Assembly (NCBI GenBank): GCA_958430865.1
Contig: CAUDNR010002491.1
Coordinates: 1 to 64,000 of the forward strand
Direction of reading: 5' to 3'
DNA from: Entrophospora sp. SA101
Taxonomy: Eukaryota > Glomeromycota > Glomeromycetes > Entrophosporales > Entrophosporaceae
Length of the DNA: 64,000 bases
Shown: piece by piece, positions 11,394 to 22,823 of the stretch
How positions within the stretch are numbered: position 1 is the first letter of the stretch
Layout: each line of letters starts with the position of its first letter
Notes under the pieces: generated by a model
What the model saw: the letters and a program-made list of their open reading frames with translations, nothing else
Told to the model about the DNA's origin: nothing
Databases searched by the model: none
Position numbers and translations under genes: made by a program

Positions 11394-11549
11394 ATGACAA
11401 AACACCATTGTCCCATATGCAAAGCAACTCCTCGTACACCATATTGTAAAAAACATCAAATCGTTTGTAGAATACATCGGAAAATTCATCTGAAAAAGGA
11501 GGAATGTCGGGTTTGCAAGAGAATAAGTATTTATTACTTTACAATTTGA
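11394..11549 (+). CDS. Small Cys/His-rich protein, 51 aa (hypothetical)
   Basis: An ATG at 11394 opens a 51-codon frame dense in Cys and His: CPIC, then PYCKKHQIVC, then HRKIHLKKEECRVC. The spacing suggests one or two zinc sites. After CRVCKR the sequence becomes hydrophobic, and a possible 3' acceptor (TTTGTAG) followed by Lys-rich codons lies at about 11612. The real protein may therefore continue through an unmodelled exon into a charged tail. I do not recognise the family, and the clear Cys/His pattern is the main argument that it is coding. Confidence 0.4.
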   Translation: MTKHHCPICKATPRTPYCKKHQIVCRIHRKIHLKKEECRVCKRISIYYFTI

Positions 11550-11648
11550 AATCTAATTAAAAGTATTATTAATAATTGACTATTATCTCATCCTCTTTAA
11601 AAAATTTGTAGAAAGGCTAAAAGAAAACTCGTTGCCATATTTACTAAT

Positions 11649-11777
11649 TTAATATTAACAGTCATGCTTGACTAGTGCATGAAATTCAGTGCGAAGGATT
11701 GTGTTACATAATAACAATCCCTCCTCGCACTACACGTAAATTTCATACATTGCATGCACATAATTATCTAATATTAA
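11649..11777. repeat. Imperfect inverted repeat flanked by TAATATTAA
   Basis: Arms at about 11674-11703 and 11713-11758 are imperfect reverse complements (AGTGCATGAAATTC..GTGCGAAGGATTGT against ACAATCC..CGCAC..TTTCATACATTGCATGCAC). The whole is flanked on each side by TAATATTAA (11650-11658 and 11769-11777), which could be a duplicated target site. No coding capacity. It looks like a degenerate miniature element. Confidence 0.5.
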
Positions 11778-13055
11778 AATAAATTAATTAATAACAATAT
11801 TTTTTTTAATTATAATCCGTTGAATCAGAATAATATTTTGATGGCAATCAACTTTACATAACAATTTCAACTAATTGAGCCAATTATTATCATTAGTTGA
11901 AAATTTTTTAATCCATAACCAAAACATATTGTAATTTACCTCATTAGGAACTTATTTCATATTTGTTGTCACTGTATTCATAAGATTTCAAGGTAAAAGT
12001 TTTGCAATTGTTAAATATTGCTTTATGAACTTTTCTAGGAGCCACCCGAACCAATTTTTTGAAGATTTTTAAGGCTTACTATATTTATAAAAATTAGTGT
12101 TCATTCTGAATTGCCTCATTGAGCCATACTAACCAATTATTCTTGAATTTATCAATAATTGCTTTTGTTTTCATTGATTATTCCATTCTTCGTCGCATCA
12201 TTTGTTTCTTTGCTATCATAATAATTGGAGGAAAGTGATGTTGGTTTGGATAATTGTGACGAAGGAATTCCTAAATTCTTCGTTATTACTAATAGGTATT
12301 TGTAGAGCTTCATCACCATCATTTGAATGACTATTTATTGTTTTTATCACAATCTCAATATTTCTTTGTTCTGCAGTCTATATAATAGTATTTGATGATG
12401 ATTTAGAATTAATTATATCATACAAACAATAAATAAATAAATATGTTTGCGAAAGGCAACAAATTTAAAGCATGAATAATTCGATTTATTAAATTTGCAT
12501 TATGTTTCATTACTCCACTTATTCAGAGATATTACCAATAAATCCTTCAACTGTCATTGTTGTATTTACACATGTCAATATTTTTTTTTATTGGTATATA
12601 CTCCCAAAACACGTGATTCTGCTACCAGACAAATTAATGTCAAAAAATCCAAATCGATTGTGTTGGTCACCAAAATTATTTTGAACAAAAGTATGTCAAA
12701 ACTAAATCAAAAGTCAATAGTCAAAATCAAAACTCGACTTATGGCGAAGCCTTTTGACTTTAGCACGGTTGCGAAACTCTCTAGTTTTGGAAAACAACAC
12801 TAGTTAGATTGATAATTGTACTTACATGCCTGGGGTGTGTGAAGGGGTGGGAAATTGCATGAAATTTTAAAATTTCATGTGCATTTATATTCGGCATTAC
12901 TACTTTTAACATTTTTTAATGCGTTATTTATTCATTATTAAAAATATCGTCCTGTCAATATCACTATTATCAACATTATCAACATTGTCATCACTATCAT
13001 CACCAGTATCATCACTATCACACTCTCATCAATATCTTCACTTACATTTGTAACT
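11778..13055. other. Gene-free stretch, possible minus-strand coding remnant
   Basis: No confident gene. On the minus strand around 12150-12400 a frame beginning TAEQRNIEIVIKTINS after an acceptor-like CTATATAG runs for about 50 codons before breaking, so a decayed exon is possible. A run of imperfect ATCATCAC/ATCAACATT units occupies about 12950-13040. Confidence 0.35.
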
Positions 13056-13392
13056 TTAATTTATCTTTGGGGGTTTCAATTTATTATTAATATATATATA
13101 AACTAATTTTAAAACACGGTCATTTGTCAATTTATTTCGTTTTTTATCATGTATATAAGAAAGTGTAGACCAATTCCTTTCTGCTGCAGCTGATGAGGTA
13201 AGAATAGAAATTCAATTCAGGTGACACAGCTCCAAAATTACCTTTCCACCAGGTTAATAAATCCATATTATTGGTAGATATCCATGCCAAATTGGTTGCC
13301 CGATATACCACTACGAGCTTTATATTGTAAAATTTAATTTCTGCATTTTCTGTATGTGACATTGCATTTTTTTCATGCGCATGGAACATCAC
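13056..13392 (-). pseudogene. hAT transposase C-terminal fragment
   Basis: On the minus strand one frame gives MDLLTWWKGNF..SPELN. After a frame shift near 13195 another gives TSSAAAERNWSTLSYIHDKK and then RNKLTNDRVLKLVYI, ending at the TAA whose complement is 13056-13058. The WWK segment followed by SSAAAERNWST and NRL/NKLTN..R..KLVYI is the C-terminal signature of the DUF659-type hAT family common in fungi and plants. The N-terminal half of the transposase is missing. Confidence 0.75.
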
Positions 13393-15190
13393 TGGGTGCG
13401 TACCTTACTCGGCGATTAAGTAACTAAATACTGTGGATATTATATCCTTAATTTTATTTATCGTCCGTCGAATATCAAGTTTTGTTATCAAAAAATTTTT
13501 TTAAATCATATGTATGTGTGTATGATATAATCATAAATGCTAGAGATAACTGTTTATTTATTGCAAGGAAAGGAAAATCCTTATTATATCCTTTATTTGG
13601 CGTTATTGTATACATGATTCACGCGTGAAATTCAAATTAACCAATCTCACCACAAAATTTTCACACGATTTGGATTGGGTATATGCAGGTTAAGTATAGT
13701 ACACTTTTTTGCAGGGCCTTTTGAATTAGGACTGTTTAATTGACAATATTAACATTACAATACCAATAATTCTTTATAAAAATTCGCAATAATAATAATG
13801 TCATTTATTATTATCTTGATATTGGTGATTCTTGTTCTTTTTGGTTATTATAATTTTTATAATAATATGATAAATTGCACGTAATAACGCACGATTAATA
13901 ATGTATTATTATTATATACAAGTGTATGATAGATAATACGTTATTATGTATAATAATAACGTATGTTAATTAATATATAATACCATATGCTAATTAATGT
14001 AAATAAGAGATGTGTAGATAAACAGTTATATAATATTGTGAGATTGTATGCGGGTTAAAAAATTGAATATTCATGGTGATGCTACTATGATCCTAGTATA
14101 ACATCATAGTTTATAATTAATTTTCTTAATATTATGTTTTCATTTATATTTTCAATGCGGGTTATGTCAAAAGATTAAAAATAGAAGATTATTATGTTGA
14201 CATCACATGATTTAATTATTCAAAATTTTTTTGATTTAACGGATATCTTGATTTAGCGGATAATAAATTTCCTGGTACAAACATGTCCCTTAAATCGAGA
14301 CTCACTGTGTAAGTCTTATCGATGGTAAGTCTTCGAATTATTATTTTTTTGTGGTTTATGGCCATAACAACAAAAGTTAAGCAACTAAAGAAAGAAATAA
14401 CAGTGCAGATGATCCATAAAAAACTAGGTATATGTTAGGGGAATTCTTTAATTTGGGAAGCCTGCTATTATTATGTAGAAATTAGTAATGGGCAGAAGAG
14501 AAAAAATGCTAGTTTCATGAGCCATGTAAAAAACTGCCATAATAATTTTTAGGAAGAGATGATATTTTCTTATCGACTGATGTTAAAAATTTTTAATAAT
14601 GAAACTATATTACTCTATTTTATAATATAAAGTAAATGTCAGCTCACAATATCGTAGCGTAATGTAAATATGCAGAAAGGATAACTTGCTGCAAGGTGAG
14701 GTCCCTTTTCTTCTCAAGTATCTTTGCTTCAACTCGAAAAGTAGCTTTAATTACCATCCAGCTCACTCGGTTGATAAAGGGTCTCGTTTCATAATTTTGG
14801 CTTGAAATCAAGAAAGGATGATTACCTGTTGTGAGTGAACGTATGATTCCCAAGGATGTATATTTGCATGTAATTGTTTGATTAACAAAGTTTATTTAAT
14901 AAAGTTGCTATTTAAAGAATGAATGCTATTATTTGGATAAAAGATGCACGTTAAAAATAAAAATGATCTATAATTATTGTATGTCACAGAATTTAGCCTT
15001 ACTATTATTTTAAAAGTAGTTAAAAAAAAGTTTGTTGTAAAAATAAAATTCTGATAATTCATCATCCACCAAATTCGCACAATTCATTAATCTCGTCAAA
15101 TTAATCATTTTTATTCTCATTGATCATCAAGAATAAAAAGGTCATGTTAGCTATTTATCCATTTTGACTTGTTATATTCGTATTGTTATA
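13393..15190. other. Gene-free stretch with microsatellite-like and pogo-like DNA
   Basis: No supported exon. Around 13790-13990 lies an AT-rich block rich in ATAATA/TAATAACGTAT units with local palindromes. At 14220-14310 the sequence TTTAACGGATATC..GTCCCTTAAATCGAGACTCACTGTGTAAG reads on the minus strand like a pogo/Fot1-type terminal repeat (CACAGTGAGTCTCGATTTAA). A minus-strand frame at 14644-14853 has no recognisable motif and is left unannotated. Confidence 0.4.
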
Positions 15191-16951
15191 CTATTTTAGT
15201 GGCTCTTCTTGCTCCTTCTGCTCCTTCTGATGCTGTTGACTTGATTGTTGCTTAATGGATTCTAATAATGAAGTGTCAATAACATAATCTTTAAGGAAAA
15301 ATTCAAATTTTTCCAAATGTCTAACTCTTTGTGAGAGTTCTAAAGAATTCTCACGTTTTTCTATGTCATCATCCTTCATAACTAATAGAAGGCTTTCATT
15401 GGTTTTCTTTTTAAGTTTTCTGAATCCACAGCGTCCACTATTCACGAAACCCCATGGACTGATTAAATCAATTCCTGAGAATTTTGAAACAAGTGAACAA
15501 ATTGTGAATCGCAATAACTTAAAAAAAAAAAAAAGTCAACTTACCAAATAAAAATACATAAAAAGCCACAATAGCACTATAATAGCCAAGAATACTTCCT
15601 ACTATGGATATGAGCTATTTATCAGAATTATGATTACTATTTATGTAGGACGGATTTTCAAAAACTGAGGAGGCCTCAAGTATTATTACTTACAGTGCTG
15701 TTCCTATTATAATGTTATGATTATTTGTAAATTTGTAAAATTGTACGTTAACAAAATATTAGCAAAATCAATTCATTCAAGTGGGCTTTACCTTTGTTCT
15801 ACTTCCTCTTCTACCATAAAGTATTTTGGAGTAATGGCTACTGTTATAAGAGACGGGTCACCTGTCACGCTCGACATCTCTGTGGTTATTAATCAACATC
15901 AGTGTTAAATATGCACACATGATAAAAATGCGCAATATAATTTTTAAAACAAATATACTTGCGTATTTCTGACTCAACAAATTTTTGGCTGATGTATCTT
16001 GGTGGAATACCAAAGTAATTTAAAATTGAATTGGTCATCGTTTGTCTGATCTTTCTATAGAACCACAAAACATACATCTATTGATTTTTGAATAATTTAT
16101 TAATAACACATTTTCGATTTTGATAAAATGATGATACGTACAGCATTCCCTGATAAATAATATCTATTCATATGTGCACGTGACCTTATAAATGGGGTTG
16201 TCGTTTTGTCAAAGAAAAAATTATCACTCATTGGATCATATTCTATTTATTAATGGCCATGTTATTATTGTCAATGCATCAAAATATAAATCAAGATCTG
16301 CTATATACCAATTTTATGAAAACTTTACCTGAATCAAACACTTGCATCAACATCATTTTGTAAAGAGTGTAAGTGGTATTAGTGGTATTATTCCCAACAT
16401 TTATTGAAAGATAAACAGTATTCGATCTTTGACCTTTAGCCTCGGTCAACCATATTTCTTTTGGCAAAAACTTTCCAATATAATGACGAGAGTGATTGGT
16501 TTTTATTGGCTGTGTAACATAATTATCGCAATTTTCTTTTGATCATTTTAAGTTGGATATAATAAAAATAATAATAAAATAATAAAACAATCAATTACGA
16601 AGGCTTCTTTACCCGGAGGTTTTCCACTAAATTTGCACATACAAGTGATATTAAATTCTCCGTAATGTGATAAATAGATGTCTATATTGATTCGTGGTTT
16701 TAATATCAGAAAATACGTTGTTTGATTTTGGTTCTTTAACTCAAAAAAAAAACCATTTTACCTGGAGGGGGTATACTTTCAATTGGTGAAAAGCTGCTAC
16801 TGATAGTGATCTTTTCATTGATCAGCTTCATCAACAATATCACAAAGAAAAGAGTTAATACTAAAAATAACATAAGAATAGCAGAACGTCGAAAACACAA
16901 AATCGACGTCGATTCAGTTTTGCGTCGCTTTTTGATCAAGTCTTGCAACAT
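15191..16951 (-). CDS. Two-helix membrane protein, 9 exons, 377 aa
   Basis: Function is not recognised. The minus-strand exons are 16762-16951, 16613-16681, 16329-16535, 16142-16242, 15963-16077, 15792-15879, 15694-15703, 15545-15614 and 15191-15474. They sum to 1134 nt and all junctions are in phase. Residues 1-24 are basic. A hydrophobic helix at about 25-43 (AILMLFLVLTLFFVILL) is probably a signal anchor. The region 50-258 has Cys (ITCMCKF, ENCD) and N-x-T sites, consistent with a lumenal or extracellular domain. A second helix lies at about 262-284 (IVGSILGYYSAIVAFYVFLFG). The tail is cytoplasmic, charged and Gln/Glu-rich. Two features are unusual. One exon is only 10 nt. The intron after exon 5 keeps frame only with a GC donor (GCAAGT); the adjacent GT (GTATAT) would break it. 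Related multi-exon membrane proteins occur in Glomeromycotina in my memory, without assigned function. Confidence 0.75.
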
Positions 16952-18544
16952 TTTTTATAATAAGAGAACGAGGAGGAAATGAAAATGTGAAATTTATATC
17001 CTGTTAGCCATTCCACCAATCTTGCCTTTTTAAACCATCATCCCCAAATCAGGGAAACAATAATTTTTATCTTTTTGCAATTGTGCATATTGTATAGGTT
17101 AATCTTGAGTTTTGAAATGGTAATGAAGGAATTCATTTAAAATATTTCACGAAAATTTATTATTATAAGATTTGGGAGTAAATTTCGCTATTAGGAAAAT
17201 CGACTCTCGGACAAAAAATGTATTTTAGTATTTAAATAAGAATTGTCCCAAGACCAGAATGTTTATTAAGAAATTGAATTATTTTTCAAGTCAAAACTTG
17301 TTAGAAATATTTATAGAATTGCATAACATTTAAATATAATAAATAATAAATATACAGTGTGTAACTAAAATAATAGCGGTGACAAAATGTTTGCATATCT
17401 CAACAAATATTGAAAGATAGGTGAAAACGGGTTTAGATTTATTTGAAATAAAAAAATTTTATATTAATATTGCCAATTTTTTTTTCTAAAGTTAATTCGC
17501 ATCTTTTTTTTAAAAACCTTCACAAAATTTTTGAAATGTCGATCATTTTATTATAAATTTTTGGTGTCAATGTGAATATCAATTAATAATGTGTGTGAGG
17601 TTAGCTCATTTTACTTTGCAAATCATTAAAAATACTTTAACATGGGGAAGTTGGGTACGGAAGGAAGGACAAATTCTCAATATTTTTGATTTACTTTTCC
17701 AGAAATGATTGTAAGACACTCGCGATTGAGAAGGGGGGAAATAATAATTTTATTTTCAAAATAGTAACAAGTTCATTCTCTCCAACAACGAATTTCCTTC
17801 TCTTTTTGATATTATATCTGTCACGTTATCATGACTCGGAAAACCAACTGAATCAATAAGAAAGAGGCGCAGCTAATGCCAAGCAAAACAAATTGAATCA
17901 AGTTCAAAGATGGATAAGCTTTATACTTTTGGGTTGATTACTCTAATTATCTAATAGAGAAAGTGCATTGAATAATTAACTCCTCAGAAGGTTTCAGACA
18001 TTGTTTATCTATCCCATGATATCCAAGTAATCTTTTTTGCAACCAAAATCTATTAGTATTAAAGTTTCACTATGTTCAAGCATTTTGACCATATTTGTGG
18101 GTGTACATTGAACCGAGGGTCTTTGCGTCTCTGGCATTAAGATCAAAATCATTCTTGGCGGATGAAAATACAAACCAATTATATAGATAAGAGTCTCAAG
18201 CTAAATAAGCTTTGCATTAATGTACGTGTGAATTTGAAATTTTAAAATACATGATGAACAATTTTCTCGCCTTGTTCTTTTTTGAGTATACTTCTGAACT
18301 TTAGCTTTTAATTTGTATTTATATTTTATATGTAAAGTGACTGAACTTTCTTGTTCACTTTTTCACCTCATATAATGTATTATTTATTAACATCAAGAGA
18401 GGCAAAATTTTTTTATTAATTAATGTTTAATTAACATCTAAAAAATAAATCATTGTCTATCAATATTTACATATTTAAAATTAAATTAAATTATTAAAAT
18501 AATAAAAATTTTATATTAATATAAATTGTTTATAAAAATACTTG
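16952..18544. other. Gene-free stretch with a truncated Tc1-like end
   Basis: No exon is seen. At 17353-17600 a TA dinucleotide is followed by CAGTGTGTAACTAAAATAAT, and then by a segment (ATATTGCCAATTTTTTT..CATCTTTTTTTT) similar in order to the interior of the element at 34125-34664. No matching right end is found, so this is probably a truncated copy of that family. The rest lies between two minus-strand genes and would hold the promoter of the membrane-protein gene and the 3' region of the ABC transporter gene. Confidence 0.5.
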
Positions 18545-21500
18545 TTAATTTGTGCTTAAATCTTGTTCTTGCACCATACTATAATATATACCATTCTTTG
18601 ATAATAATTCTTGATGAGTACCTTGTTCATGTACTTTGCCATCTTTTATCACAAATATTACATCAGCATGTTGTATTGTACTTAGTCTATGTGCAATTGC
18701 CAATGTTGTTCTACCTTTAGCTGCCAAATCTAATGCCTTTTGAACAACCTTCTCTGATTCTGAATCAAGTACTGATATTGCTTCATCAAGTAGTAAAATT
18801 TTGGGATTACGAATCAAAGCTCTTGCTATAGCAATTCTTTGTTTCTGTCCATCAGATAATTGTGTTCCTTTACCACCTACATAAGTGTTATAACCATCTG
18901 GTAAATCTTTAATAAAATCATGTATGTTTGCTTCCTTACATACTCTTTCAACATCATCCTGTGTTGGTGTTTGCCCTTCTTTGGCACCAAATATCACATT
19001 ATCTTTGATTGTCATATTGTAAAGTGATGGTTCTTGTGAAACAAGAGCTATGTTTGATCTTAGATCATTAATATTCATTTTGGAAGCATCAATCCCATCA
19101 ACTTCAACTCTACCAATTGTTGTTTTATAAAATCTCTCAATCAATCCAATTGTTGTTGACTTACCACATCCAGAAGGTCCAACTAATGCAGCAAACTGTC
19201 CAGGTTTGATCTCAAGTGTCAACCCTTTTAATACCGGGACATGTGGTCTTGTTGGATACTGGAAATGTACATCAATAAATTTGATATGTCCATTAATATT
19301 CTCAACTCTTTCACCATTGTTTTCTACATTTGGTTTATTTTCCAATAATGCAATTATGGATGCAGCTGCTGATTTTGCTTTTACAATATCTGGTGCAAGT
19401 GCAAATACACGTGCAGCTGACAGTGATCCATAAATAATGGCCATGAAAATTGTAAAAAAATTTTGTAAATCATATTCACCAGTCTTAAACAATAAACTTC
19501 CATACCAAAATGCCAATCCATTAATAAAGATCAATATACATTGTGAAAATGCAAATGCAATTGATGCATAAAAAGAATTATATGTTCCTTGTTTCATTGG
19601 TTCATCCAACAAATTATGATAAATATTCCACAAGTCATCTTCACATGTAAGAGCTGCAACAGTTCTCATGTTGGCTGTACCTTCACATGCAATTTGAGCA
19701 GAATGTTCATATGTTTTTTTGGTTTTTTCTTTGAATCTATCCAACATTTTTATACGTATTAAACTAGATGCTATCAACAAAGGTATTGTTGCCATACAAA
19801 CTAAAGCAAATTTCCATCCCATCACTAATCCAATTATCAAACCACCTATTATAGTTGTGAAAACTTGTAAAATTCTTCCAATTGTCACACCAGCCAATCC
19901 ATTCACATGTGTTGCATCCAGTGATAATGAACTTGTCAATACACCAACTGTATGATCCTTCTCATCAAAAAATGATATGTCTTGATGTAATATTGCTGCA
20001 AATGACTGTGACCGTATGCGTTGAATAAGGTTTTCACCAGAAAGTCCAAATAATATCCCTTGTATAAAATTAGCCAACATCATTGCAACAGCAATAACCA
20101 CTATTTAATGTAATTAATATCAGAAAAGCAATAATAATATAGTAAATATTTGTAAATTAATAACATCTAAAAAATTTTATGATATTGTAAAATAGAAAGG
20201 AAAGAAAGTACATACAAAACATAAGTGACCAGAATCCAGCCTCTTGAGTTAATTGATCACCAGTTGTAGAAAATGCTTGTATGATGTTTGCAAATATTAT
20301 GGAAAACACAGGATAAATAGAACCAGCCAGAACAGCACCAAATAATCCAAGAACTATTAATGGGAGTTCTGGCTGATTTATAGTGACCACTTTCCTTACA
20401 AGTTCAAATATTTTATAATTGCTATTTTTCTTGATACCAGATTCAATATCAGCCAACTTTTTAGATATTATTGCTGATGATGCTGACTTATTTGTAATCA
20501 TTTGACTTATTTGAATATCTTCATCATTAGGAAATTTTTCCTCTTGTTTTTTGGTTGGAATTGATAATGATGATGATGATGACTCTTCAGTTTTACTTGT
20601 TATATGTTGGGCTTTAACCAATCTAAAATAGTAACCTTCTTTTGCCATAAGTTCATTATGATTACCAGATTCAACAATAATACCTTTATTCATCACAATA
20701 ATTTTTGTTGCATTTTTGATTGTTGGCAAATGATGGGAAATGATTATAGTTGTACGATTTTGTGAAGCTTTATCAAGAGCATCTTGTACAATTCCCTCAC
20801 TGTTGGTATCAAGAGCACTTGTAGCCTCATCAAGTAATAAAATTGTTGGATTTTTAACAATAGCACGAGCAATTGCTATACATTGTTTTTGACCACCAGA
20901 TAATAAGAATCCATTTTCACCAACCATTGTGTCATATTTATTTGGTAAATTCATAATGAAATCATGTGCATTTGCCATTTTACATGCAGTTTCAATCATT
21001 TCATGTTTTTTTTCATCATTAAGCTGCTCATGCTCTGAACCAATCAAACCATGAGAAATGTTTTCAGCAATTGTTGTATTGAAAAGTACAGGTTCTTGAT
21101 CCACCCAACTCATTTGTCTACGTAGCCATTTCAAATTAAATGATTTTATGTCATGGCCATCAATTGTAATACTTCCCATAACAGGATCATAGAACCTGAG
21201 AACAAGTGATAAAATTGTGCTTTTTCCTGATCCAGATAAACCAACCAAAGCCATAGTAGAACCAGCTGGAATATTCAATGAAACATTATCTAAAGTTTGA
21301 ACATCAGGCCTTGTAGGATAAACAAAAGAGACATTTTTAAGTTCTATGTGACCTTGAACACCATCTACAAGTTGTTCACCTTCCTCAGATGAAGAATCAA
21401 TTACTGGAACCCGGTTAATTGTTTCAAAAATTTTTGAACTTGCACCAATTGCAAAACTGAAAGCTTGAATCTCAGGAGCAAGATTTCCAAGAGAGAAAGC

Positions 21501-22823
21501 ACCAAACATCACAGCATAAAATACATTTACAACATCACCAGAAGTCAATTCACCAGATGAAATCAAAGTTGATCCAAACCAAAAAGCCAAGGCATATGTT
21601 GCATAAATAAAAAGATAGATGACACCAAGTGAAGTACTATAGACCATAGTTTTTTTCGCATCTTGAACTTTAGCTTTTTCTAAATGTGCATCATATAATT
21701 TAGAAAGTTTTTTCTGGTTTCCAAATGCCACAGCAGTTCTTATTGTTGCAATAACTTCTTCAGCTATTGTGCTAGCCAATGAATAAAAATACAAAGCTTT
21801 CCTAATGTATGCTGAAGTAAGTTTATTCATGATTCCACTTGTTATTGCAATCAATGGTATTACACAACAAATCACAAGTGTCATTTTCCAATTTTTTACA
21901 AAAGCTATAATAAATCCAGTAATGAATGCACAAAAATACTAAAAAATAAAGAAAGTGTTGATAGACAATAAAATTTATATCAAGATTGATATAAAAAGAA
22001 TGAAATAAAACTATTTAAATTAATTTGGTAATTACTTGAACAGCCACGACAACTTTTTCACTAATACCATCTTGGATCAAATGAGTATCAGAAGTGATAC
22101 GAGTTGTTACTTCACCAGCACCAAGTTTATCGAAATAAGCAATATTTTGACGAAGTAACGCACGAAGATAAGCTTCACGAATTTTTCGTGTAATTCTAAA
22201 TGATTTTTTTAGAATATAATTAATAGTAAATTAAAATTAATAGATTAATACCAATATAGAAAATGCGCAGTTAAGTCGTTAATTGTATAATTATTCACCT
22301 TCCACCAGTATAAACCCAACATGTCATACAAATATAAGCGGCAACAAAAATAGCAATGCCAAGGTACACAAAGGATAATGTGTTATTATTAACTGCTTTT
22401 TGAAAGTCTTCGCCACTAATTCGGCCTGCTTGAAAATCCGTGAAAGAATTAATCATTTGTCCAAATATGATGGTCATCGATGGCTAATTAATTCAATTAG
22501 TTTTAGAAATATATATATTGCATGATATATTATGTAAAATATTTTTTTAAAAAATTGCAAATATTTACCGCAGCAGCACCAGTAATAGCAGAAAATATTA
22601 AACCGAAAATCATTATACACCAATCTTTTCTACTGGCAAAAGAATATAATTTCCAATAAGATGGTTTATGTTCGTCGATATTAACTTGAGACTTTAAAGC
22701 ATTTTCAGCTTCTGAATTCAGTAATCTATTGTCATTATTATTATCATTATTATTGTTATCATTATTATTGTTATCATTATTATTATCATCGATTTTTAAT
22801 GTAACTGATTGTGTGTTAGACAT
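18545..22823 (-). CDS. Full-size ABCB (P-glycoprotein-like) transporter, 1292 aa
   Basis: This is an ATP-driven exporter of the MDR/ABCB type (TMD-NBD-TMD-NBD). Exons are 22569-22823, 22299-22483, 22036-22195, 20216-21938 and 18545-20100, totalling 3879 nt in phase. The N-terminus has an Asn/Asp run encoded by a (GATAAT)-like repeat. NBD1 has Walker A GLSGSGKST (about 433-441), LLSGGQKQ (about 544-551), Walker B ILLLDEATSALD (about 566) and an H-loop ISHHL. NBD2 has Walker A GPSGCGKST (about 1082-1090), Walker B ILLLDEAISVLD (about 1209) and AHRLST. In NBD2 the signature is LSDGQ rather than LSGGQ, and NBD1's Q-loop reads VDQEPV rather than VSQEPV. Both catalytic glutamates are present, so it should be active. 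Substrate unknown; plasma or internal membrane. Its promoter faces the CBM48 gene. Confidence 0.95.

Noticed and set aside
12930..13050. CRISPR-like spacing of ATCATCAC units
   Set aside because: Imperfect microsatellite with no constant repeat and no spacers; a eukaryotic context makes CRISPR implausible.
14644..15080. Two minus-strand frames (69 and 62 codons) as extra exons of the membrane-protein gene
   Set aside because: The gene already ends with a stop at 15191-15193, and neither frame shows a motif or a matching acceptor.
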